Shown piece by piece: positions 7,601-15,922 of a stretch of DNA of 64,000 nt. The position numbers were made by a program, and so were the translations under genes. Location of the stretch: assembly GCF_000177195.2 (NCBI RefSeq), contig NC_015953.1, positions 5,704,001 through 5,768,000 on the forward strand, in the 5' to 3' direction. The notes beneath the pieces were generated by a model. That model had not been told where the DNA came from, did no database searches, and saw only the letters and a program-made list of their open reading frames with translations. Positions within the stretch are counted from its first letter, which is position 1. Each line of letters opens with the position of its first letter. This DNA comes from Streptomyces sp. SirexAA-E. Its GTDB lineage: Bacteria; Actinomycetota; Actinomycetes; Streptomycetales; Streptomycetaceae.

Positions 7601-10188
7601 CCACCACCCCCCGCACGACCGGCGCCACGCGCAGGCTGCCGGTGACCGACCTGTCCCTCGTCGTGCTCATCGGCGCCACCGGATCGGGCAAGTCCACCTT
7701 CGCCCGCGCCCACTTCAAGCCCACCGAGGTCATCTCCTCGGACTTCTGCCGGGGCCTGGTCGCCGACGACGAGAACGACCAGAGCGCCAGCAAGGACGCC
7801 TTCGACGTCCTGCACCACATCGCCGGCAAGCGCCTGGCCGCCGGACGGCTCACCGTCGTCGACGCCACCAACGTCCAGTCGGAGAGCCGCAAGCAGCTCG
7901 TACGGCTGGCCCGTGAGCATGACGTGCTGCCCATCGCCATCGTGCTGGACGTGCCGGAGGAGGTCTGCCTCGCGCGCAACGCGCAGCGCCCCGACCGGGC
8001 GGGGATGCCCCGCCACGTCGTCCGGCGCCACCGCAGTGAACTGCACCGCTCCCTGCGCGGACTGGAGCGGGAGGGCTTCCGCAAGGTGCACGTCCTGCGT
8101 GGCGAGGAGGAGGTCGCCGCCGCCGAGATCGTCCTGGAGCGCCGCTACAACGACCTCCGCCACCTCTCCGGCCCCTTCGACATCGTGGGCGACATCCACG
8201 GCTGCAGCTCCGAGCTGGACACCCTGCTCGGCAAGCTGGGGTACGTGGACGGCGCGCACCCCGAGGGGCGTACCGCCGTCTTCGTCGGCGACCTCGTCGA
8301 CCGGGGTCCCGACAGCCCCGGTGTGCTGCGCCGCGTCATGTCCATGGTGGCCGCGGGCAACGCCCTCTGCGTCCCCGGCAACCACGAGAACAAGCTCGGC
8401 CGTTACCTCGAGGGACGCAAGGTCCAGCACACCCACGGGCTGGCCGAGACCGTCGAGCAGCTGGAGCGGGAGGACGCCGAGCACCCCGAGTTCCGCAAGG
8501 AGGTCGCGGAGTTCATCGACGGACTGGTCAGCCACTACGTCCTGGACGGGGGCAAGCTGGTCGTCTGCCACGCGGGGCTGCCCGAGAAGTACCACGGCCG
8601 CACCTCCGGCCGGGTCCGTTCACACGCGCTGTACGGCGACACGACCGGCGAGACCGACGAGTTCGGCCTGCCCGTGCGCTACCCGTGGGCCGAGGAGTAC
8701 CGGGGCCGCGCCGCCGTGGTCTACGGACACACCCCCACGCCCACCGCGTCCTGGCTCAACAACACCCTGTGCCTGGACACCGGTGCGGTCTTCGGCGGCA
8801 GGATGACCGCGCTGCGCTGGCCGGAGCGCGAGATCGTCGACGTACCGGCCGAGCGGGTCTGGTACGAGCCGGTCAAGCCGCTGACCACGGAGGCGCCCGG
8901 AGGCCGGGAAGGCCGGCCGCTGGACCTCGCCGACGTGCAGGGCCGCCGGACCGTGGAGACCCGTCACATGGGCCGTGTCGCGGTGCGCGAGGAGAACGCG
9001 GCGGCGGCGCTGGAGGTGATGAGCCGGTTCGCCGTCGACCCGAGACTGCTGGCCTACCTCCCGCCGACCATGGCCCCGACCGCCACCTCGCGCGAGAAGG
9101 GGTACCTGGAGCACCCGGCGGAGGCGTTCGCGCAGTACCGGGCCGACGGCGTCACCCGGGTCGTGTGCGAGGAGAAGCACATGGGCTCCCGCGCCGTGGC
9201 CCTGGTCTGCCGGGACGCGGACGCGGCCCGTGCGCGCTTCGGCACCGGGGGCGCCCCCCACGCCGCCGGCGGTGCGGGAGGCCCCACCGGCGCCCTGTAC
9301 ACCCGCACCGGGCGGCCGTTCCTGGACGACGCGGCCCTCACCGAGACGGTCCTCGACCGGCTCCGCACCGCGGTGACGGCGGCGGGGCTCTGGGAGGAGT
9401 GGGACACCGACTGGGTCCTGCTGGACGCCGAGCTGATGCCCTGGTCCCTCAAGGCGGGCGGGCTGCTGCGCTCGCAGTACGCGGCGGTGGGGGCGGCGTC
9501 CGGCGCCGTCCTGCCCGTGGCGGGCGAGGCCCTGGCCGCCGCGGCGGCCAGGGGTGTGGACGTCGGTGCCCTGGCCGCCCGGCAGCGGGAGCGCGTGGTG
9601 GACGCGGCGGCCTTCACGGACGCCTACCGCCGTTACTGCTGGGACACCGAGGAGCTCGACGGGGTCCGGATCGCGCCGTTCCAGATCCTCGCCGTCCAGG
9701 GCCGCTCGCTGGCCGCCGTACCCCACGACGAGCAGCTGGCCTGGCTGGACCGCCTGGTGGAGCACGACCCGACCGGGCTGCTCCAGGTCACCCGGCGCCT
9801 CGTGGTCGACACGGGGGACGAGGCCTCCGTGCGCTCCGGCACCGACTGGTGGCTGGAGATGACGGGGCGCGGCGGTGAGGGCATGGTCGTCAAGCCGCTC
9901 GGCGCCCTTGTACGGGACGCCGGGGGCCGGCTCGTCCAGCCCGGCATCAAGGTGCGCGGCCGGGAGTACCTGCGGATCATCTACGGCCCGGAGTACACCC
10001 GGCCGGAGAATCTGGAGCGGCTGCGGTCCCGGTTCCTCGGCCACAAGCGGTCGCTGGCCCTGCGCGAGTACGCCCTGGGCCTGGAGGCGCTGGACCGGCT
10101 GGCCGACGGGGAGCCGCTGTGGCGGGTCCACGAGGCGGTGTTCGCGGTGCTGGCCCTCGAATCGGAGCCCGTCGACCCCCGGCTGTGA
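7597..10188 (+). CDS. pnkp: Pnkp, polynucleotide kinase-phosphatase-ligase
   Basis: Three-domain RNA-end-healing and sealing enzyme of 863 residues. Kinase: P-loop GATGSGKS at residues 26-33. Phosphatase of the calcineurin type: GDIHGC near 198, GDLVDRGPDS near 230, GNHE near 263, CHAGLPE near 325 and GHTPT near 380. Ligase/adenylyltransferase: motif I EEKHMGSR with nucleophile Lys527, DAELMPWS near 610, and EGMVVKPLG and KVRGREYL near 765-790. The start ATG overlaps the hen1 stop and follows AGGAGG, so the two genes form one operon as in the known Pnkp/Hen1 system. All catalytic motifs look intact. Length matches other bacterial Pnkp proteins (about 850-870). Confidence 0.96.
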   Translation: MTTTPRTTGATRRLPVTDLSLVVLIGATGSGKSTFARAHFKPTEVISSDFCRGLVADDENDQSASKDAFDVLHHIAGKRLAAGRLTVVDATNVQSESRKQLVRLAREHDVLPIAIVLDVPEEVCLARNAQRPDRAGMPRHVVRRHRSELHRSLRGLEREGFRKVHVLRGEEEVAAAEIVLERRYNDLRHLSGPFDIVGDIHGCSSELDTLLGKLGYVDGAHPEGRTAVFVGDLVDRGPDSPGVLRRVMSMVAAGNALCVPGNHENKLGRYLEGRKVQHTHGLAETVEQLEREDAEHPEFRKEVAEFIDGLVSHYVLDGGKLVVCHAGLPEKYHGRTSGRVRSHALYGDTTGETDEFGLPVRYPWAEEYRGRAAVVYGHTPTPTASWLNNTLCLDTGAVFGGRMTALRWPEREIVDVPAERVWYEPVKPLTTEAPGGREGRPLDLADVQGRRTVETRHMGRVAVREENAAAALEVMSRFAVDPRLLAYLPPTMAPTATSREKGYLEHPAEAFAQYRADGVTRVVCEEKHMGSRAVALVCRDADAARARFGTGGAPHAAGGAGGPTGALYTRTGRPFLDDAALTETVLDRLRTAVTAAGLWEEWDTDWVLLDAELMPWSLKAGGLLRSQYAAVGAASGAVLPVAGEALAAAAARGVDVGALAARQRERVVDAAAFTDAYRRYCWDTEELDGVRIAPFQILAVQGRSLAAVPHDEQLAWLDRLVEHDPTGLLQVTRRLVVDTGDEASVRSGTDWWLEMTGRGGEGMVVKPLGALVRDAGGRLVQPGIKVRGREYLRIIYGPEYTRPENLERLRSRFLGHKRSLALREYALGLEALDRLADGEPLWRVHEAVFAVLALESEPVDPRL

Positions 10189-10261
10189 GCCGGAGGACGG
10201 GACGGACAACTGGCGGGCGATTCGCGGGGTGAACGGCGCGCCGTGTGGTGAGGATGGAGAT

Positions 10262-11494
10262 ATGGGATTCCATGTCGACTCCGAGGCCGGGCGGCTGCGC
10301 CGCGTCATCCTGCACCGCCCCGATCTGGAGCTCAAGCGGCTCACCCCGAGCAACAAGGACGCGCTCCTCTTCGACGACGTGCTGTGGGTGCGCCGGGCCA
10401 GGGAGGAACACGACGGCTTCGCCGGTGTGCTGCGCGACCGCGGCGTGGAGGTGCACCTCTTCGGTGACCTGCTCCGCGAGTCGCTCGGCATCCCGGCGGC
10501 CCGGCGGCTCGTGCTCGACCGGGTCTTCGACGAGAAGGCGTACGGCCCGCTCGCCACCGAGCACCTGCGCGCCGTGTTCGACGAGCTGCCCGCCGAGGAA
10601 CTGGCCGAGGCCCTGGTCGGCGGGATGACCAAGCGGGAGTTCCTGGAGCGGCACGCCGAGCCGACCTCGGTCCGCTTCCACGTCATGGACCTGGACGACT
10701 TCCTCCTCGACCCGCTGCCCAACCACCTCTTCACCCGGGACACCTCCGCCTGGATCTACGACGGGGTGTCCATCAACGCGATGCGCTGGCCCGCCAGGCA
10801 GCGCGAGACCGTCCACTTCGAGGCGATCTACCGGCACCACCCGCTGTTCACCGGACCCGAGGCGGGTGTCTTCCACCACTGGTCACAGGGCCAGGACGAC
10901 TACCCGTCGACCATCGAGGGCGGCGACGTCCTGGTCATCGGCCGGGGCGCTGTCCTCATCGGGATGAGCGAACGCACCACCCCGCAGGCCGTGGAGATGC
11001 TCGCGCGGGGCCTCTTCGACGCCGGGTCGGCACGGACGATCGTGGCCCTCGACATGCCCAAGCGCCGCGCTTTCATGCACCTCGACACGGTCATGACGAT
11101 GATCGACGAGAACACCTTCACCCAGTACGCCGGGCTCGGCATGCTCCGCTCCTACACGATCGAGCCCGGCAGCGGACCCCGGGAGCTGAAGGTCACCGAC
11201 CACCCGCCGGAGCACATGCACCGGGCCATCGCCGCCGCGCTGGGACTGGACGGTATCCGGGTGCTCACCGCCACCCAGGACGTCCACGCCGCCGAGCGCG
11301 AGCAGTGGGACGACGGCTGCAACGTCCTCGCCGTGGAGCCGGGGGTGGTCGTCGCCTACGAGCGCAATGCCACGACCAACAGCCATCTGCGCCGCGAGGG
11401 CATCGAGGTCATCGAGATCCGGGGCAGTGAACTGGGCCGTGGCCGGGGCGGCCCCCGTTGCATGAGCTGCCCGGTGGTCCGCGACCCGGTGTGA
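10262..11494 (+). CDS. arcA: Arginine deiminase
   Basis: Hydrolyses L-arginine to citrulline and ammonia in the cytoplasm; 410 residues, the usual length. Seen: HRPDLELKRLTPSN near residue 18 (ADI N-terminus), FTRDTSAWIYDG near 160 with the catalytic Asp, EGGDVL near 220 with the Glu, HLDTVMT near 280 (His/Asp) and the nucleophile in RCMSCP at Cys400. It lies 73 bases after pnkp and 140 before the carbamoyltransferase that would use the citrulline. GAGGAT at 10250-10255 with six bases before ATG suggests a leaderless message, the same arrangement as at 4060. No carbamate kinase (arcC) is present. Confidence 0.95.
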   Translation: MGFHVDSEAGRLRRVILHRPDLELKRLTPSNKDALLFDDVLWVRRAREEHDGFAGVLRDRGVEVHLFGDLLRESLGIPAARRLVLDRVFDEKAYGPLATEHLRAVFDELPAEELAEALVGGMTKREFLERHAEPTSVRFHVMDLDDFLLDPLPNHLFTRDTSAWIYDGVSINAMRWPARQRETVHFEAIYRHHPLFTGPEAGVFHHWSQGQDDYPSTIEGGDVLVIGRGAVLIGMSERTTPQAVEMLARGLFDAGSARTIVALDMPKRRAFMHLDTVMTMIDENTFTQYAGLGMLRSYTIEPGSGPRELKVTDHPPEHMHRAIAAALGLDGIRVLTATQDVHAAEREQWDDGCNVLAVEPGVVVAYERNATTNSHLRREGIEVIEIRGSELGRGRGGPRCMSCPVVRDPV

Positions 11495-11550
11495 CCGGGG
11501 CGGCGGCAGGGCGGCCGGCCCCGGGGCCCACGAAGAGAGCACCCCGGGTC

Positions 11551-11580
11551 TGTATAGCGATGCGGTCCCTCGTATAGACT
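11551..11580 (+). promoter_or_regulatory. Promoter/operator before ornithine carbamoyltransferase
   Basis: TGTATA-N3-ATGCG at 11551-11564 matches, with two differences, the motif TGCATG-N3-ATGCG found before the permease (12672) and argG (45327). TAGACT at 11575-11580 fits a -10 hexamer (TAnnnT). An ArgR-type site is inferred from the shared motif; no good -35 is visible. Confidence 0.4.
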
Positions 11581-11634
11581 TCCAGCGTCACCGTACGCGG
11601 CACGCATGCCGAGCCAGACCCAGGAGCAGCCACC

Positions 11635-12678
11635 ATGGCCAACGACCTCGCAGGCCGCCACTTCGTCAAGGAGCTGGACTTCACGGCCGAGGAATTCCGC
11701 GGCCTGGTCGCCCTGTCCGCCGAGCTCAAGGCCGCCAAGAAGGCGGGCCGGGAGGTGCGGCGGCTGCGCGGCAAGAACATCGCGCTGATCTTCGAGAAGA
11801 CCTCCACGCGCACCCGCTGCGCCTTCGAGGTGGCCGCCGCCGACCAGGGGGCCTCCACCACCTATCTCGATCCCTCGGGCTCCCAGATGGGGCACAAGGA
11901 GTCGGTGAAGGACACGGCCCGGGTGCTCGGGCGGATGTTCGACGGCATCGAGTACCGGGGCGACAGCCAGCAGGTGGTGGAGGAGCTCGCCGCGTACAGC
12001 GGGGTCCCGGTCTTCAACGGGCTCACCGACGCCTGGCACCCCACGCAGATGCTCGCCGACATCCTGACGATGACCGAGCACAGCGAGAAGCCGCTGGAGC
12101 GGATCGCCTACGCCTACCTCGGCGACGCCCGCTTCAACATGGGCAACTCCTACCTCGTCACCGGTGCCCTGCTCGGCATGGACGTCCGGATCGTCGCCCC
12201 CGCCGCCTACTGGCCGGCGAAGGAGGTCGTGGACCGGGCCCGCGAGCTCGCCGGAACCAGCGGGGCGCGCATCACCCTCACCGAGGACATCGACGAGGGT
12301 GTCCGGGGCGCCGACTTCGTCGCCACCGACGTCTGGGTCTCCATGGGCGAGCCCAAGGAGGTCTGGGGCGAGCGCATCGCCGCCCTCGCGCCGTACGCCG
12401 TGACCATGGACGTCCTGCGCGCCAGCGGCAACGACGCGGTGAAGTTCATGCACTGCCTGCCGGCCTTCCACGACCTCGGCACGAAGATCGCCCAGGGGGT
12501 CCACGACCAGCACGGACTGAAGGAGCTGGAGGTCACCGACGAGGTGTTCGAATCCGCGCACTCCGTCGTCTTCGACGAGGCCGAGAACCGCATGCACACG
12601 ATCAAGGCCGTCCTGGTCGCCACCCTCGCCGGGAACGACGGCACGACGTCGGCCGGGGACACCGCCCCGAGTGCATGA
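11635..12678 (+). CDS. argF: Ornithine carbamoyltransferase
   Basis: Transfers carbamoyl from carbamoyl phosphate to ornithine, giving citrulline, or runs in reverse in the deiminase pathway. 347 residues. Seen: carbamoyl-phosphate loop STRTRC near residue 57, the HPTQ equivalent in WHPTQMLADILT near 134, and HCLPAFHD near 272 with the catalytic Cys. The position after arcA suggests catabolic arcB. However, Streptomyces arg biosynthetic clusters usually lack argF and I recall S. coelicolor having its OTC next to arcA, so it may be the only OTC and serve both ways. Start ATG 11635 follows CAGGAGCAG. A possible ARG box lies at 11551. Confidence 0.93.
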   Translation: MANDLAGRHFVKELDFTAEEFRGLVALSAELKAAKKAGREVRRLRGKNIALIFEKTSTRTRCAFEVAAADQGASTTYLDPSGSQMGHKESVKDTARVLGRMFDGIEYRGDSQQVVEELAAYSGVPVFNGLTDAWHPTQMLADILTMTEHSEKPLERIAYAYLGDARFNMGNSYLVTGALLGMDVRIVAPAAYWPAKEVVDRARELAGTSGARITLTEDIDEGVRGADFVATDVWVSMGEPKEVWGERIAALAPYAVTMDVLRASGNDAVKFMHCLPAFHDLGTKIAQGVHDQHGLKELEVTDEVFESAHSVVFDEAENRMHTIKAVLVATLAGNDGTTSAGDTAPSA

Positions 12679-12721
12679 AAATGCGCCCGATTGGGTGAAC
12701 ATGCATGAGAGTGGCTACGAT
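12672..12721 (+). promoter_or_regulatory. ARG-box operator and promoter of the amino acid permease
   Basis: TGCATG-N3-ATGCG (12672-12685, overlapping the argF stop) and CATGCAT (12700-12706) repeat the two elements seen before argG. TTGGGT (12691-12696) and TACGAT (12716-12721) could be -35 and -10 with a 19-base spacer, so a bound repressor would cover the promoter. The identity as ArgR sites is inferred from resemblance to known Streptomyces ARG boxes. Confidence 0.6.
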
Positions 12722-12733
12722 GGTGCCACTTGG

Positions 12734-12766
12734 TGGGGTTCGGGCTCGCACGCCCGAACCCCATTT
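12734..12766 (+). terminator. Strong hairpin between ARG-box promoter and permease
   Basis: Perfect 12-bp stem (TGGGGTTCGGGC at 12734-12745, complement at 12752-12763), six-base loop, then TTT. It can end the arcA-argF transcript, but it lies about 10 bases after the predicted permease start site, so it may also act as an attenuator or 5' stability stem. Confidence 0.7.
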
Positions 12767-12840
12767 CCCGTTCACGGGCCGTCCCCCACAGCCCGTCGAC
12801 GCTCCCCCCCCCACGCAGCACCGGAGAAGAGAACGTCCGC

Positions 12841-14322
12841 ATGAGTCCGGCCCCCCACACCCCGCCCCCCGCGAGCCCGCCGCGCAGGCCGGGGGCGCGC
12901 GTCAAGAGTCCAGCCCTGCTGCTCGCCGAGTCCGGCGCCGACCTGGAAGGGCACGGCCTCAAGCGCACCATGGGGCTCTTCCAGCTGGTCTGCTTCGGCG
13001 TCGGTGCGATCGTCGGCACCGGCATCTTCGTCGGCCTCTCCGACAGCGTCGCCGAAGCGGGCCCCGCCGTGGTGGTCTCCTTCGTCCTCGCGGCGATCAC
13101 CTGCATCTTCACGGCGTTCTCCTTCGCCGAGCTCGGCGGCGCCATCCCGGTGTCCGGCAGCTCGTACTCGTTCGCCTACGCCACCCTCGGCGAGCGCGTC
13201 GCCTTCCTGGTGGGCTGGTGTCTGCTGCTGGAGTACGGCGTCTCGGTCTCCGCGGTCGCCGTCGGCTGGAGCCAGTACGTCAACGAACTGCTGGACAGTC
13301 TGATCGGCATCCACCTGCCGGCGGCGCTCTCGGCTGGGCCCGGTGACGGGGGTGTGATCAACCTGCCCGCGGTCGTCGTGGTCATGATGGCCGCCACCCT
13401 GCTGGTGCGCGGCATCCGGGAGAGCGCGGGCGCCACGGCGGCGATGGCGGTCCTGAAGATCGGCATCCTCGTCGCGTTCTGCGCCGTCGCCTTCACGGCC
13501 TTCGAGGACGGGCACCTCTCGCCGTTCGCCTCGCACGGGGTCGCCGGGGTCACCGCGGGCGCGTCGGTGGCGTTCTTCTCGTACATCGGGTTCGACGCCA
13601 TCACCACGGCGGGCGAAGAGGTCAAGAACCCCCGGCGGAACATCCCGATCGCGATCATGATCTGCATCGGGCTCGTCACCCTGCTCTACTGCGCCGTCGC
13701 CCTCGGCGCCATCGGCGCCCTGGGGGAGGACGCCGTCTCCGGGAAGCCGGCCGCCCTCTCGCTGGTCGTCGACCAGGTCACCGACTCGTCCGTCGGCGGC
13801 GGGATCATCGCCTTCGGCGCCGTCGTCGCGATCGCGTCGGTGGTCCTCGCCGTGATGTACGGCCAGACCAGGATCCTGATGTCGATGTCCCGCGACGGCC
13901 TGGTCCCCCGGGTCTTCGAGCGGGTCTCACCCCGTACGCACACCCCGGTGGCCAACACCTGGATCGTCGCGGTCGTCTTCGCGCTCCCGGCCGCCTTCTC
14001 CTCGCTCGACGTCGTCGTGAACCTGACGACCATCGGCACCCTCGCGACCATGGCCGTGGTGAACATCGCGGTCATCGCCCTGCGCCGGGGCCACCCCGAG
14101 CTCAAGCGGTCCTTCCGGGTCCCGCTCTACCCGCTCAGCCCGGTCCTGGGAGTCGGCTTCTGCCTGTACCTGATGTACGGCACGGGCTGGACGACCTGGG
14201 TGCAGTTCGCGGTCTTCCTGGCCGTCGGCGCGCTGATCTACGCCTGCTACGGGCGCGGCAGGTCGCGGCTGGTCAGCTCCGCGGCGACGGACCCAGCTGC
14301 GCCGGAATCGCCGGGAGCGTGA
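12841..14322 (+). CDS. APC-family amino acid permease
   Basis: Inner-membrane transporter of 493 residues with about 12 hydrophobic helices. The first, GLFQLVCFGVGAIVGTGIF near residue 42, carries the APC substrate-binding GAIVGTGIF loop; SYIGFDAITTAGEEVKNPRRN near residue 245 is the other family signature. It belongs to the cationic amino acid transporter (CAT/YfnA-like) group. Genomic position and the ARG-box promoter suggest arginine or ornithine transport, which is inference. ATG 12841 follows GGAGAAGAGAA. The 3' end overlaps the convergent RsbW-like gene by 50 bases. Confidence 0.9.
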   Translation: MSPAPHTPPPASPPRRPGARVKSPALLLAESGADLEGHGLKRTMGLFQLVCFGVGAIVGTGIFVGLSDSVAEAGPAVVVSFVLAAITCIFTAFSFAELGGAIPVSGSSYSFAYATLGERVAFLVGWCLLLEYGVSVSAVAVGWSQYVNELLDSLIGIHLPAALSAGPGDGGVINLPAVVVVMMAATLLVRGIRESAGATAAMAVLKIGILVAFCAVAFTAFEDGHLSPFASHGVAGVTAGASVAFFSYIGFDAITTAGEEVKNPRRNIPIAIMICIGLVTLLYCAVALGAIGALGEDAVSGKPAALSLVVDQVTDSSVGGGIIAFGAVVAIASVVLAVMYGQTRILMSMSRDGLVPRVFERVSPRTHTPVANTWIVAVVFALPAAFSSLDVVVNLTTIGTLATMAVVNIAVIALRRGHPELKRSFRVPLYPLSPVLGVGFCLYLMYGTGWTTWVQFAVFLAVGALIYACYGRGRSRLVSSAATDPAAPESPGA

Positions 14323-14734
14323 ACCAGACGGCCTTGCCGTGCTCCGTGGTGCGGTGACCGCAGGCGGAGCTGAGCGTGCGGATGAGCAGCAGTCCCCGGC
14401 CGTGTTCCTGCCAGGGGTCGGGCGCGCTGCCGGGACCCGGCCGGGACAGGTCGCCGGGCGGGCCGGGATCGCGGTCGTGCACCTCCACCTGGCAGCCGGT
14501 GGCCATGAGCTCGACGACCAGCTCGATCGGGCCCGCGCCGCCGGTGTGCTCCACGGCGTTGGCGACCAGCTCGGCGGTGAGCAGCTCGGCCGTGTCGCTG
14601 TCCGCCGCCGCCTCGATGTCCGCCAGTGCCGTACGGACGAGGGCGCGGGCGATCGGCACGGCGGCCGTGGAATGCGGCAGGGCGATACGCCAGGAGGCCG
14701 GTGAGGGCGAGGGGGCGGGGGCGTCGGGCGGCAC
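14273..14734 (-). CDS. RsbW-like ATP-binding regulator (anti-sigma type)
   Basis: Small GHKL (HATPase_c) protein of 153 residues of the kind that is very numerous in Streptomyces. N box ELVANAVEHTGG near residue 52, G1 HDRDPGPPG near residue 90 and G2-like EHGRGLLLI near residue 118 form the ATP site. Members act as serine kinases/anti-sigma factors or partners of STAS proteins; no partner is encoded nearby. GTG 14734 is preferred because GAAGGA lies nine bases before it; GTG 14788 would add 18 residues but has a weaker site. Overlaps the permease gene tail-to-tail. Confidence 0.85.
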   Translation of the reverse strand: MPPDAPAPSPSPASWRIALPHSTAAVPIARALVRTALADIEAAADSDTAELLTAELVANAVEHTGGAGPIELVVELMATGCQVEVHDRDPGPPGDLSRPGPGSAPDPWQEHGRGLLLIRTLSSACGHRTTEHGKAVWFTLPAIPAQLGPSPRS

Positions 14735-14989
14735 GGCGGGGTTTCCTTCGGGAGCGAGACATCCTGCACAGGACCTCTGTTCCGGCACTGCTGTTCCAGG
14801 AACCGCCGTACCGGGACTGCTGCACCAGGAGTACTGAAGCAGGACTACCTGGGCCCAACCCTACGAAGTGCGAAGGCCGGGGCACAGAGGCTGCCGACCG
14901 GTACAAACGGGACCTTCGCCACCACGGTCTCACGGATCGTTTATCCCGCGCCTGTGACTCACGACACCCTCACCGGCGGCCGTGCCTGG

Positions 14990-15805
14990 TCACGCGGGGG
15001 CCAGGGTGACGATCAGCCGGTCGCAGACGGCCTCGAAGCCGATACGCCGGTACACCCCGTTGCTCGTGGGGTTGGCGAGGTCCGCGAAGAGCAGCACCTC
15101 CTCGGCGCCCGCCTCGCGGGCCGCCCGGCTCACCTCCGCCGTCACCGCCGCCGCGTACCCCGCACCCCGGTGTTCCCGGGGTGTGTAGACGGCCGAGACC
15201 CGGACCGTGCCCGCGACCGGCCGGGAGACGCCCGCCATCGACACCGGCAGGCCTCCGGCCTCCCACAGCGTCAGCCCGCCGTGCCCCAGCCGATCGTCCA
15301 CCAGCCGCTCGGCCCCGGCGCCCGGCTGACCCGTCTCCGCGCCGAAGGCCCGCACCCAGGCGACCAGCAGGGCCCGGTCGGCCGCGGTGGCCACCCGCGG
15401 GAGGCCGGGGACCGGAGGAGGAGGGACCAGCACGTCGAGGCGGTACAGCCGGTGCCCGGCGTCGACCCGCCCGCCGTGACGCGCGGTCAGCGCCTCGGCC
15501 GTCGCCCGGTCCGCGTTGACCACGGGCAGCGGGCAGGCGTCCAGCAGCGGACCGATCGCCTGGGGGGCCACCGTGCCCAGGACCGCCGGGTGCGGCGGCG
15601 TCCGCACCAGCGTCCCCCCGACCTCGCCGTCCGCCCCGCGCCACCAGCCGAGCACCGGCGCGGCCTCGCCGTACGCGTGCGGGCCGTGGCGCGCGAGGGT
15701 CGCCGTGACGGTGAGCAGCAGGGTGTTCTCGACGGGGCGGGCGGCGGGCGAGGGCCCGGCGGCGTCCAGGAACACGCCCACGTCGTCGGTGAAGGTCCAC
15801 GTCAT
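14990..15805 (-). CDS. GNAT-family N-acetyltransferase
   Basis: Protein of 271 residues. The C-terminal half is a GNAT acetyltransferase with acetyl-CoA loop YTPREHRGAGYAAAV near residue 212 and the typical end NPTSNGVYRRIGFEAV near residue 246. The N-terminal 120 residues form a diverged GNAT-like lobe, as in tandem-GNAT proteins. ATG follows GGGAGGATGAGGC. It is 117 bases downstream of the monooxygenase gene on the same strand and might be expressed with it. Substrate unknown. Confidence 0.85.
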   Translation of the reverse strand: MTWTFTDDVGVFLDAAGPSPAARPVENTLLLTVTATLARHGPHAYGEAAPVLGWWRGADGEVGGTLVRTPPHPAVLGTVAPQAIGPLLDACPLPVVNADRATAEALTARHGGRVDAGHRLYRLDVLVPPPPVPGLPRVATAADRALLVAWVRAFGAETGQPGAGAERLVDDRLGHGGLTLWEAGGLPVSMAGVSRPVAGTVRVSAVYTPREHRGAGYAAAVTAEVSRAAREAGAEEVLLFADLANPTSNGVYRRIGFEAVCDRLIVTLAPA

Positions 15806-15922
15806 GCCTCATCCTCCCGGACCGGGCGGTCGCCGGGCACCCGGACGGGCGCGGTACGACGAGGCCGGGGCGGCGGACGCGTCACGCGTCCGCCGCCCCC
15901 GGGTGCGGGAGAACGAGGGCTA

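Noticed and set aside
8620..10743. 707-codon open frame on the minus strand
   Set aside because: It is the antisense of pnkp and arcA. Such long antisense frames are normal in GC-rich codon-biased DNA; its translation shows no domain and is rich in Arg, Gly and Pro.
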